A DNA stretch of 64,000 nucleotides. It comes from Paraburkholderia sp. ZP32-5. GTDB lineage: Bacteria > Pseudomonadota > Gammaproteobacteria > Burkholderiales > Burkholderiaceae. Positions 33,448-40,980 of the stretch are shown here, piece by piece; within the stretch, counting starts at the first letter, position 1; each line of letters opens with the position of its first letter. The DNA is taken from contig NZ_JAJEJP010000002.1 in NCBI RefSeq assembly GCF_021390495.1, positions 2,480,001 through 2,544,000 on the forward strand, given 5' to 3'. Position numbers and translations under genes: made by a program. Below the pieces are notes generated by a model. It searched no databases and was not told the origin of the DNA. It saw nothing but the letters and a program-made list of their open reading frames with translations.

Positions 33448-34404
33448 TCACTGCGATGCAACAGCGCAACGCTGGGCCAGCAATACAGTCGGATCGCCGT
33501 CGTTGGGTCGATACCCGAGACGCTGCGATACATCGAGTGCCGCACCGCAAACCGCCGTGACGAGCGGTTCCTGTTTGGCGGTCTCGCCGAGGTCCGAGCG
33601 CGGCATCGTGGCCGTCAACGCGGCGACGACGTGGCCACTAAGATTGCGCACGGGAGCGGTGACGACCGAGATGCCACGCTCGAACGAAGCCTCGCTCGTC
33701 GCATAGCCAAGCACGGCAGTTGTGCGAATGCGCTTGTGAAGTTCACCGACCGACGTCGGCGTCTGATCGGTGAAGCGCTCCAGTTTCCCCTCTGGATATA
33801 GCTGTTTTAGCTGATCGAGCGTCAGATCGGCCATCAGTATCTGGCCATGCACTGTCGCGTGAGCCGGCAGGCGCGTACCGACGTGTACTTTCACCGAGCT
33901 GAACATCGGTTCGTGCGCTTGAGCCTTTGCAACGAAGATCACGTCGCGTTGATCACGAACCAATAGATGAGTACTGAGCCCGGTCATATCGCGCAGCCGC
34001 TCCAGTACTGGCGTGCTGACCTCGGTGACTTCCAGCGAGTTCAGGTATTCGAAGCCCAGTCGGAGAACGGCCGGCCCCAGCGTGAAACGCCGGTCACCGC
34101 CTGCGCGCTCGAGAAAGCCGAGTGCTTCGAGCGTTTGCAATAGACGGAACGTCGTACTGCGCGGAATGCCGATCCGCTTCGATAGCTCGGGAGCACCGAG
34201 TTCTGGCTCGCGCGCAGAGAACTCCGAAAGCATGCGCAATCCCCGCTCGAGACCGGGCACCAGATACGAAGACGTCAATTCGCCATCGGAGATCTTTTCT
34301 TTTAATTCATCGCTATTGCGCAAAGCGCCGGCGTTCTTTTCGAGTGCGACTTCGGCTCGGCTCGCACGCTTTTGCGGGCGTTCGCTCGCATGACTCTTCT
34401 TCAT
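33448..34404 (-). CDS. IclR-family regulator of module C
   Basis: A 318-residue IclR-type regulator: a charged N-terminal tail, winged helix (PGLERGLRMLSEFSARE, then RIGIPRSTTFRLLQTLEALG), and effector domain with GTRLPAHATVHGQILMA and SFERGISVVTAPVRN. It resembles the IclR protein at 39380 closely (PGLERGLRxLxEFSxREPxLG shared), so the two are paralogs. The ATG at 34404 has AGGT upstream; longer alternatives start at TTG/ATG near 34500. It is divergent from a porin gene and upstream of the ABC operon, both of which carry the GTTCC-type palindrome. Confidence 0.88.
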   Translation of the reverse strand: MKKSHASERPQKRASRAEVALEKNAGALRNSDELKEKISDGELTSSYLVPGLERGLRMLSEFSAREPELGAPELSKRIGIPRSTTFRLLQTLEALGFLERAGGDRRFTLGPAVLRLGFEYLNSLEVTEVSTPVLERLRDMTGLSTHLLVRDQRDVIFVAKAQAHEPMFSSVKVHVGTRLPAHATVHGQILMADLTLDQLKQLYPEGKLERFTDQTPTSVGELHKRIRTTAVLGYATSEASFERGISVVTAPVRNLSGHVVAALTATMPRSDLGETAKQEPLVTAVCGAALDVSQRLGYRPNDGDPTVLLAQRCAVASQ

Positions 34405-34768
34405 AGGTACCTGATGTCGGCAAATATTGCTGAAGCCCGAATCATAGCGCGACGTCAGTAGCTCATCAGGCGAATAGAAAGCCTCTGGAGAATTGCACAT
34501 CAATCATTCAATTCAATTTCATTTGGCCGACATCCAGACCTCCGCTACCGTCCTCTACACGTAAACCCCAGCAGAAATTGTTTTTGATCTCGCGTCCGAG
34601 AAGTCTAAGATATTCCATAGACCAAACGTTGTTTCATTACTGGAACAAACGAAAACGTTCAGCCGAGTTGTCTGCACGCAGCAGCGAGCCCAACGATCGC
34701 TGCCGAATCGAATACGTTGATACGCAAAAACTCAAGAATTCAGTCATCAATAACCTGGGGATTCAGCA
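34405..34768. other. Divergent intergenic region, IclR / porin
   Basis: A 364-base region between the IclR gene and the porin. It holds a possible plus-strand promoter, TTGATC (34584-34589) and TAAGAT (34606-34611) with a 16-base spacer, and an imperfect GTTCC-type operator at 34631-34646. No coding stretch is seen. Confidence 0.5.
34631..34646 (+). promoter_or_regulatory. IclR-type operator in front of the porin gene
   Basis: GTTTCATTACTGGAAC matches the perfect palindrome at 32936-32951 at 14 of 16 positions. It lies just downstream of a possible -10 box and 123 bases before the porin start, which suits a repressor site or autoregulation of the divergent IclR gene. Confidence 0.6.
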
Positions 34769-35929
34769 GTGAAAAAAACGCTTCTTGCTTTCGGGCTGGC
34801 CACGCTTTCCGGCGCCGCATTCGCACAATCCAGCGTCACGCTGTATGGCGTGATCGATGAAGGTGTTCAATTTATGAGCAACGTCGGCGGGGGTCGCCAG
34901 TACACGCTCGACTCCGTGAGCGGACCTTGGGGATCGCGCTGGGGCATCAAGGGTACCGAAGATCTCGGTGGCGGCCTGAAGACGATCTTCACGTTGGAGT
35001 CCGGTATGAATCTGAACACCGGCGCGCTTGGCCAGGGTGGTACGTTCTTCGGACGTCAGGCATTCGTCGGCCTGACTAAAGACAACCTGGGTACCCTCAC
35101 GCTCGGTCGGCAATACGACAGCGTGTCGGACATGTCGGCGGCCTTCGGTCCGCAAAGTCCGTGGGGAACGAGTGCCGGGCATCCGGGCGATCTCGACAAC
35201 ATGATCCGGAGCAACCGGTTCAACAACACGATCAAGTACACGAGCCCGAGTCTTGCGGGACTCGTGCTGAACGCCACGGCGACGCTTGGTGGCGTTGCTG
35301 GAGATTTCTCGCAGAACAGCGCGTACACATTCGGTGCACTCTATACGCGCAACTCGTTCGTGACGGGCGCGGCGTATGAATTCGTAAAGAATCCGTCGAA
35401 CGCCGGCGCGCCGTTGAACAGCAATGCGAATGCGGTGTCTCCAGCGACGACCCACATCTTTACGCCGCTGAACTCGGGCTATCTCGCGGGTAATGCGCCC
35501 GCTACGTCGTGGCAGGATATCGTCGCCGGCGCCGCTTATACGTTTGGTCCGTACGGCATCGGGGTCAACTATTCGAATGTCCGATACGGAAACATCGGCA
35601 ACCTCGGCGGCGCCTCGGCCACCTTCAACACCGTCGAGATCAACGGTAAGTACCAGTTCAATCCGCTCTGGTTTATCGGCCTCGTTTATAGCTACACGAA
35701 GGGCAATGCGGTCGTCGGCAATCTTGGCAACCAGCATTTCAACCAGGCCGGTTTCCTCATCGACAATCTGCTGTCCAAGAGAACCGAACTCTACTTTGAA
35801 GGGGTCTATCAGGTCGCGAGCGGTACGAACTCTCTGGGTCGTCCTGCGAGGGCGGACATCGACTCGCTCGGCGAGTCGTCATCTAATAACCAGCTCTTTG
35901 TGCGGCTCGCATTGCGGCACAAGTTCTAA
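34769..35929 (+). CDS. OmpC-type porin of module C
   Basis: A 386-residue porin. The 19-residue signal peptide (MKKTLLAFGLATLSGAAFA) precedes QSSVTLYGVIDEG. GSRWGIKGTEDLGGGLKTIF, RQAFVGLTKDNLG and the C-terminal RHKF are family signatures. The start is a GTG (34769), fixed by the signal peptide. It is divergent from the IclR gene and probably delivers the module's substrate. It resembles the terephthalate-module porin at 24542 most. Confidence 0.92.
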   Translation: MKKTLLAFGLATLSGAAFAQSSVTLYGVIDEGVQFMSNVGGGRQYTLDSVSGPWGSRWGIKGTEDLGGGLKTIFTLESGMNLNTGALGQGGTFFGRQAFVGLTKDNLGTLTLGRQYDSVSDMSAAFGPQSPWGTSAGHPGDLDNMIRSNRFNNTIKYTSPSLAGLVLNATATLGGVAGDFSQNSAYTFGALYTRNSFVTGAAYEFVKNPSNAGAPLNSNANAVSPATTHIFTPLNSGYLAGNAPATSWQDIVAGAAYTFGPYGIGVNYSNVRYGNIGNLGGASATFNTVEINGKYQFNPLWFIGLVYSYTKGNAVVGNLGNQHFNQAGFLIDNLLSKRTELYFEGVYQVASGTNSLGRPARADIDSLGESSSNNQLFVRLALRHKF

Positions 35930-35983
35930 TTGGAGTTGACCGGCGGCCGAGTACTCTGCGCCGATCACTTTGTTGTGCAAACA

Positions 35984-36024
35984 CGAAAAGACCCGTAACG
36001 CCCTGCGCGATACGGGTCTTTTCG
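35984..36024 (+). terminator. Terminator after the porin gene
   Basis: A perfect 14-bp stem, CGAAAAGACCCGTA (35984-35997) and TACGGGTCTTTTCG (36011-36024), with a 13-base loop. The U-rich stretch lies in the second arm. It separates the porin from module D. Confidence 0.82.
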
Positions 36025-36087
36025 CTTCTACATGACGACGGTAGTCGTAGCTCGCTACCCTGAACGAGTGCTGCCGTTCGCATGGGT

Positions 36088-36104
36088 TGTCCGTTAAACG
36101 GACA
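36088..36104 (+). promoter_or_regulatory. Perfect palindrome upstream of the module D oxygenase
   Basis: TGTCCGTTAAACGGACA, a perfect 17-bp palindrome, ends 2 bases before a possible -35 box. It differs from the GTTCC-type operators of modules C and F, so it is likely to be the site of the module's own IclR regulator (37545-38333). Confidence 0.6.
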
Positions 36105-36106
36105 CC

Positions 36107-36135
36107 TTGATACTTTCACGTGGACTGGCTTATGC
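36107..36135 (+). promoter_or_regulatory. Possible promoter of module D
   Basis: TTGATA (36107-36112, 5 of 6) and TTATGC (36130-36135, weak) are separated by 17 bases, about 55 bases before the oxygenase ATG. The weak -10 fits activation by a regulator bound to the adjoining palindrome. Confidence 0.45.
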
Positions 36136-36189
36136 CACCGCTCTAGAGTTGGAATCAGAAGGGACTTACAACCAGAACGGAGCGTTTCC

Positions 36190-37422
36190 ATGTCGAGTAA
36201 CGGCACCCCCGAACAACCTGCAGCGCTGCCTCGCCTCAAACCCGCGGACTTCCAGCGAACCGGACCCGGCACGCCCGCTGGCCGCTTTATGCGGCTGTTC
36301 TGGCATCCGGTCTTCCACTCGGCTGATCTGAAACCCGGCAAGGCCAAGCCGATCAAGATCATGAATGTCCAATACACGCTTTATCGTGGCGAAGACGGCC
36401 AGCCACATCTGACACAGTTTCGCTGCCCGCACCGTGGTACCCAACTCTCCGTCGGTTGGGTCGAGGGAGACAGCATTCGCTGCCGCTATCACGGCTGGAA
36501 GTTCGGTTCGTCCGGTGCGTGCGAAGCCCAGCCGGCAGAGCCCAAACCATTCCTCGACAGAATCAAACTCGAAACCTATCCGTGCCGCGATTACCTCGGC
36601 TTCGTGTTCGCCTACCTTGGCGACGGTGAACCACCGGAGATGCCGCGTTATCCGGAATTCGAGAACTTCGACGGCATTCTCGATCACGACAGTTGTGTGC
36701 GAGGATGCAACTACTTCAACGATATGGACAACGGCGGTGACCACGCTCATTCCGGCTTTGCCCACCGCAACAATCCGGGGGCTTTCGACGGATTCGCCGA
36801 ATGTCCCGTGATGGATGCGGAAGAAAGCGACTGGGGAATGACCATCTACACGCAGTTCTCAGGCGACAACACCCGCATCTCGCAGTTCGGCATGCCCAAC
36901 ATCATGCATTTCAAAGGGCAGCCGATCGATCCCGGCGTTGCGATCTTCCGTGAATTGCTGTCCTGGTGGGTGCCGATCGATGACGAAAGCCACATGCTGT
37001 TCCTCGTCGCTCGGGTCGAAGTGACCGGCGACAAGGCGCGCGAATACCTGGAGCGCAAAGAACGGCGGCTTGCCGCTCGCATTAGCGATGGCATGGAGAT
37101 CGCCATGCGCGTATTGCGCGGTGAACTCGAACTCGACGAACTCGATCCGGAGACGTGTCAGTTGTTGCATATTCAGGATCACGTAGTCCAGGTCGGACAG
37201 GGTGTACTCGCGAATTACGATGCCGAGAATCTCGGCCGCTCCGATCGGCAAATGGTTCTGCGCCGTCGCATCTGGACCAGAGAGCTCACCGCGATGCTGG
37301 CCGGTGCTCCAATGAAACGCTGGCATCACGACCCCACGAAGATAAAACTCTGGCGTGGCTCGCTGGAACAGGTGTACGAGAAACAGCGCGAATTACGTAG
37401 CGACCAGACCGTAATTTCCTAG
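36190..37422 (+). CDS. Rieske oxygenase alpha subunit, phthalate-dioxygenase-like
   Basis: A 410-residue oxygenase of the class IA phthalate 4,5-dioxygenase/O-demethylase type. The N-terminal GPGTPAGRFMRLFWHPV is the family's opening motif. Rieske ligands are C79/H81 (CPHRG) and C98/H101 (CRYHGW). The mononuclear-iron region is YFNDMDNGGDHAHSGFAH (D184, H187, H192). The ATG has CGGAG eight bases upstream. Its partner reductase is encoded at 38355, with no ferredoxin or beta subunit, as expected for this class. It may hydroxylate or O-demethylate an aromatic carboxylate; the exact substrate is unknown. Confidence 0.9.
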   Translation: MSSNGTPEQPAALPRLKPADFQRTGPGTPAGRFMRLFWHPVFHSADLKPGKAKPIKIMNVQYTLYRGEDGQPHLTQFRCPHRGTQLSVGWVEGDSIRCRYHGWKFGSSGACEAQPAEPKPFLDRIKLETYPCRDYLGFVFAYLGDGEPPEMPRYPEFENFDGILDHDSCVRGCNYFNDMDNGGDHAHSGFAHRNNPGAFDGFAECPVMDAEESDWGMTIYTQFSGDNTRISQFGMPNIMHFKGQPIDPGVAIFRELLSWWVPIDDESHMLFLVARVEVTGDKAREYLERKERRLAARISDGMEIAMRVLRGELELDELDPETCQLLHIQDHVVQVGQGVLANYDAENLGRSDRQMVLRRRIWTRELTAMLAGAPMKRWHHDPTKIKLWRGSLEQVYEKQRELRSDQTVIS

Positions 37423-37499
37423 TGCCAGGCTCACAGCCTTCGTCGCAATGCGGGCGCCGCCGCGCCGCGAACCGCGCCGTGTCGAAGTAACCTTCAAGC

Positions 37500-37521
37500 T
37501 CCGGCGGCGACTGCCGCCGGA
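37500..37521 (+). other. Hairpin between oxygenase and IclR genes
   Basis: TCCGGCGGC (37500-37508) pairs perfectly with GCCGCCGGA (37513-37521) around GACT. There is no T-run, so it may set relative expression of the two genes rather than terminate. Confidence 0.45.
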
Positions 37522-37544
37522 CGGTGCAACGAGACAGCAATCTT

Positions 37545-38333
37545 ATGCGATCGAATAGTGCGACCCGCCTGCTGCAACTGATGAAGGTGCTCAATCAAAA
37601 CGGGGCGAGCAGTGTCCAGGCTTTGCACGAGGAGACTGGCCTTTCGCGCGCGGCGATCTACCGTTTGCTCGCCATCCTGCAACAGTTGGGCTACGCCGAG
37701 CAGTTGCAGGACCAGGCGCGCTTCCAGCTTACCCTCGCCGTGCATGAGTTGAGCGACCGGGTCAGCGATAGCGAGCGTCTCACCGCCATCGCCACACCAC
37801 TGATGCGGGATCTGCAACGGGACGTACTTTGGCCCTCCTCGCTACAGATATTCAGCAGAGGGCGCATGGTCACACGCGCTACCACGCGGCCCTATAGTCC
37901 CTTCGTATTCGACAGCGGCCATATCGGCGCCGACTACGCGGTTCTGGAAACCGCCGCGGGCCGTGCTTTTCTCAGTGCCTGCTCCGAGAAGAAACGTGAG
38001 ATCGTGCTCGACTTTCTCGCCTCCTCGTCTAACCCATTGGACCAGGTGGCACGCAACCCGTGGCAGGTCCGGCGCATTCTTCACGAGAATACCCGACGCG
38101 GCTACGCGGTCCGCGTCGGCGAAATACAGGCGAATACCACGAGTCTCGCCGTGCCGGTACGCGTTGGTGGCGAAGCTTTGGGCGCGCTCACTGTCTCCTA
38201 TCTGAACTCCGCGATGACGCTGCAGAAGGCCGAAGCGCTGCTACTGCAGCCTTTGCTGAAGGTAGCAGATGAAGTCGAGAGGCAACTCACCGACACACCG
38301 GCTGCTGAAGACCGCACATCTGTCCGCTCATAA
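37545..38333 (+). CDS. IclR-family regulator of module D
   Basis: A 262-residue IclR-type regulator. The winged helix reads ATRLLQLMKVLNQNGASSVQ then TGLSRAAIYRLLAILQQLGY (about residues 5-48); the effector domain contains LETAAGRAFLSACSEKK and GYAVRVGEIQANTTSLAVPV. The ATG at 37545 is used; a GTG at 37524 would add seven residues. It lies between the oxygenase and its reductase on the same strand, an unusual embedded position that suggests autoregulated expression with its target operon. Confidence 0.85.
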   Translation: MRSNSATRLLQLMKVLNQNGASSVQALHEETGLSRAAIYRLLAILQQLGYAEQLQDQARFQLTLAVHELSDRVSDSERLTAIATPLMRDLQRDVLWPSSLQIFSRGRMVTRATTRPYSPFVFDSGHIGADYAVLETAAGRAFLSACSEKKREIVLDFLASSSNPLDQVARNPWQVRRILHENTRRGYAVRVGEIQANTTSLAVPVRVGGEALGALTVSYLNSAMTLQKAEALLLQPLLKVADEVERQLTDTPAAEDRTSVRS

Positions 38334-38354
38334 CTCCGCACGACAAGCGATCAA

Positions 38355-39311
38355 ATGAACACGACTTCCCCACTAACCTTACGCGTGCAAGCGATCCGAT
38401 ACGAGGCCCAACGCGTTCTTGCCGTCGAACTGATGGACATCGAAGGCCATTTACTACCCGAATATGATCCCGGCGCCCACATCGATCTGCACCTGCCGAA
38501 TGGCATCGTGCGTAGCTATTCCCTATTGGGTAACCCGGCGCATCGGGATCGATACACGGTAGGAATCTTGCTCGATGCGACTAGCCGTGGCGGATCGCGC
38601 TACGTACACGAGCAATTGCGGATGGGTACGCTACTTAAAATTGATGGTCCGCGTAACCACTTCACACTCGACGCAGACGCATCCAATTCCGTGCTGATTG
38701 CAGGTGGAATAGGCATCACGCCGATCGTCTGCATGGCGCGGCGTCTCGCCGAACAAGGCCGCCAGTTCAGCGTGCTGTACTGCGCGCGCTCACGCGCCGA
38801 AGCGGCATTCGTGGCTGAGCTATCCATGCTCGGTGACACCGTGCAGTTTCACTTCGACGACGAGCAAAGTGGGCCGCCCGATTTGAACGCCGTGCTCGCC
38901 GCTCAGCCTCGTGACGCTCATTTCTATTGCTGCGGCCCCGATCCGATGCTCCGCGCGTTTGAATCTTCATGTGCATCGCTCGGATATCCGCATGTTCACG
39001 TAGAACGCTTCGCGGCGGATCAGTGCATGACAGCGGCCCAGCATAGCGAATACTCGGTAACGCTGGCACGCAGCGGAACCGAGTTACGGGTAACCACTGG
39101 AACGACACTGCTGGACACACTGCTCGCTGCAGGCATCGACGTCGATTACAGCTGCAGGGAGGGGATATGCGGTTCCTGCGAAACTCGTGTACTGGACGGC
39201 ATTCCAGATCACCGCGATAGCATATTGAGCAGAAGCGAGCGTGAATCGAATACTACGATGATGATCTGCGTCTCCGGTTGCAAGAGCAAACGGCTCGTGC
39301 TCGATCTATAG
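38355..39311 (+). CDS. Phthalate-dioxygenase-reductase/VanB-type oxidoreductase
   Basis: A 318-residue reductase with FMN/FAD- and NAD-binding modules first (SYSLLGNPAHRDRY, IAGGIGITPIVCMARRL) and a C-terminal [2Fe-2S] domain (DYSCREGICGSCETRVLDGI, last Cys in MICVSGC). This order defines the phthalate dioxygenase reductase/VanB class, the partner of class IA oxygenases. It should transfer NADH electrons to the oxygenase at 36190. The ATG lies 21 bases after the IclR stop. Confidence 0.9.
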   Translation: MNTTSPLTLRVQAIRYEAQRVLAVELMDIEGHLLPEYDPGAHIDLHLPNGIVRSYSLLGNPAHRDRYTVGILLDATSRGGSRYVHEQLRMGTLLKIDGPRNHFTLDADASNSVLIAGGIGITPIVCMARRLAEQGRQFSVLYCARSRAEAAFVAELSMLGDTVQFHFDDEQSGPPDLNAVLAAQPRDAHFYCCGPDPMLRAFESSCASLGYPHVHVERFAADQCMTAAQHSEYSVTLARSGTELRVTTGTTLLDTLLAAGIDVDYSCREGICGSCETRVLDGIPDHRDSILSRSERESNTTMMICVSGCKSKRLVLDL

Positions 39312-39379
39312 TTTTCGTGCATGCCCGCGAAGCGAGGTCGATCGGGATCGGTGAATACCAACGCCTGAGAAAGCCGAGG

Positions 39380-40243
39380 TCATTTCAGCCCCGGCGTCTT
39401 CATGTATCGGCGCTCCACCGCATCGACAGGTGGACGATAGTTGAGCCGCAACGACAGTTCGATGGCCGCCGAGCGCACCTGGTCGATCAACTCCGATTCG
39501 AGCTTCTGCTCGCCGATTTCGGCACGCGGAATCGTCACCGTGACCACCGCGACGATGTGCGCCGCGTCATTGCGCACCGGCGCCGTGATCACCGAAATTC
39601 CGTGCTCGAACGATGACTCGCTGATCGCGTAGCCCCGCTCCACGTCTTCACGAATCTTTTCGTACAGTTGCTCGACGGTGGCCGGCGTCCGCGACGTGAA
39701 CTGCTGCAACTGTTGCTCCGGATACAGCTCACGCAGTTGTTCGAGCGACAGGTCGCCCATCAACGCGTGCCCGTGAATCGTTGCATGCGCAGGCAGCCGC
39801 GTGCCGACGTTGACCTTCACCGACGAGAACATCAGGTCGTGGCTCTGCGCCTTCGCGATGAAAACGACGTCCCGTCCGTCGCGGATCGCGATATGACTGG
39901 TGTAGCCGGTCTGGTCGCGCAGCCGTTCGAGAACGGGAGCGCCGAAATCGGTCAGTTCAAGCGAACTCAGGTACTCGAAGCCGAGCCGCAGCACAGCGAC
40001 GCCAAGCCGATAATTGCGCTCGGCGCGTTCGGCCCGTTCGAGAAAGCCAAGCGATTCGAGCGTCTGTAGCAAACGGAATACCGTCGTGCGCGGAATGCCG
40101 AGTCGACGTGCGAGTTCCGGTGGACCAAGCTGCGGCTCGCGTGGCGAGAACTCAGTCAGGATCCGCAAGCCGCGTTCGAGCCCGGGCACTGGGCACTGCC
40201 CGTCCTTCACGTCGTTTTGTTCGTCGTCTTCGTTTTTTTTCAT
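39380..40243 (-). CDS. IclR-family regulator of module E
   Basis: A 287-residue IclR-type regulator with winged helix PGLERGLRILTEFSPRE and RLGIPRTTVFRLLQTLESLG, then an effector domain with GTRLPAHATIHGHALMG and SFEHGISVITAPVRN. It is the paralog of the module C regulator at 33448. The ATG at 40243 is chosen over a longer frame that starts in the CoxG-like gene's 3' end. It is the last gene of the module E run, so it may be co-transcribed with its target operon. Confidence 0.87.
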   Translation of the reverse strand: MKKNEDDEQNDVKDGQCPVPGLERGLRILTEFSPREPQLGPPELARRLGIPRTTVFRLLQTLESLGFLERAERAERNYRLGVAVLRLGFEYLSSLELTDFGAPVLERLRDQTGYTSHIAIRDGRDVVFIAKAQSHDLMFSSVKVNVGTRLPAHATIHGHALMGDLSLEQLRELYPEQQLQQFTSRTPATVEQLYEKIREDVERGYAISESSFEHGISVITAPVRNDAAHIVAVVTVTIPRAEIGEQKLESELIDQVRSAAIELSLRLNYRPPVDAVERRYMKTPGLK

Positions 40244-40327
40244 GGTGTCAGTCGTTGATCCGTCTGGCCGCGTGCCGTTCGAACCAGCTTCAACTCGCGC
40301 GCCGCCGCACACGGCGCTCGACAGGCA

Positions 40328-40975
40328 CTAATGGCCATGGGCAACGATGAGGCCGATCACGACCACCGCCACGATCGCCGCCGCTCCCCATCGCCACGAC
40401 GACGCAAACGCTGTTTGCCCGCGGGCTGGCTCGTGCTGCCGTGCGTGAGGTACGGACTCTGCAATCGCGGCAGCAGGTTCAGATGTATCGAGCACCGTCT
40501 CATTCGATGCCTCATTCGAAACATCGTCAGTTGAAGACGCACCGACCCGCTCATTGAACGCCGTGAAAAAATCCTCGGCAATTTTTCGCCCCACGCCGTC
40601 GATCAGCCGCGAGCCGATCTGTGCGAGCTTGCCGCCGACCTGCACCTTGACCGCATACGACATCCGCGTACCGCCAGGCTCCGCCGCCAGCTTCACCGAC
40701 GCGTCGCCTTTGCCAAATCCCGCCGCGCCGCCGTTGCCCTGGAACGTCAGCGCATACGAGTCGGGCGGCACCACGTCGCGCAACACGAGCTTGCCGTTGA
40801 AACGCGCCTTGACCGGCCCCACCGATGCCGCGACAACAACCTTGTATTCGTCGTCGGCAACCGCTTCGATCGATTCGCAACCGTTGATGCACGCCTTCAG
40901 GATTTCCGGGTCATTCAGTGCCTGCCAGACCTTGTCCTGCACCTGCGCGATAAATTGTTCGCCCTGCAACTCCAT
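40328..40975 (-). CDS. CoxG-like SRPBCC protein with membrane anchor
   Basis: A 215-residue protein of the CO dehydrogenase subunit G family. The SRPBCC domain (about residues 1-150) shows the MELQGEQ start, LNDPEILKACINGCESIEAV and the acidic basket typical of CoxG. A linker follows, then one C-terminal membrane segment (AAAIVAVVVIGLIVA, about residues 197-211). CoxG proteins recruit molybdenum hydroxylases to the membrane and hand electrons to quinones. It lies 5 bases after the large-subunit gene. A longer frame upstream overlaps the large-subunit gene out of frame and is not used. Confidence 0.88.
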   Translation of the reverse strand: MELQGEQFIAQVQDKVWQALNDPEILKACINGCESIEAVADDEYKVVVAASVGPVKARFNGKLVLRDVVPPDSYALTFQGNGGAAGFGKGDASVKLAAEPGGTRMSYAVKVQVGGKLAQIGSRLIDGVGRKIAEDFFTAFNERVGASSTDDVSNEASNETVLDTSEPAAAIAESVPHARQHEPARGQTAFASSWRWGAAAIVAVVVIGLIVAHGH

Positions 40976-40980
40976 ACGCG

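Noticed and set aside
33012..33801. Plus-strand frames across the IclR 3' end and intergenic gap
   Set aside because: They have no family sequence and lie largely opposite a clear IclR gene.
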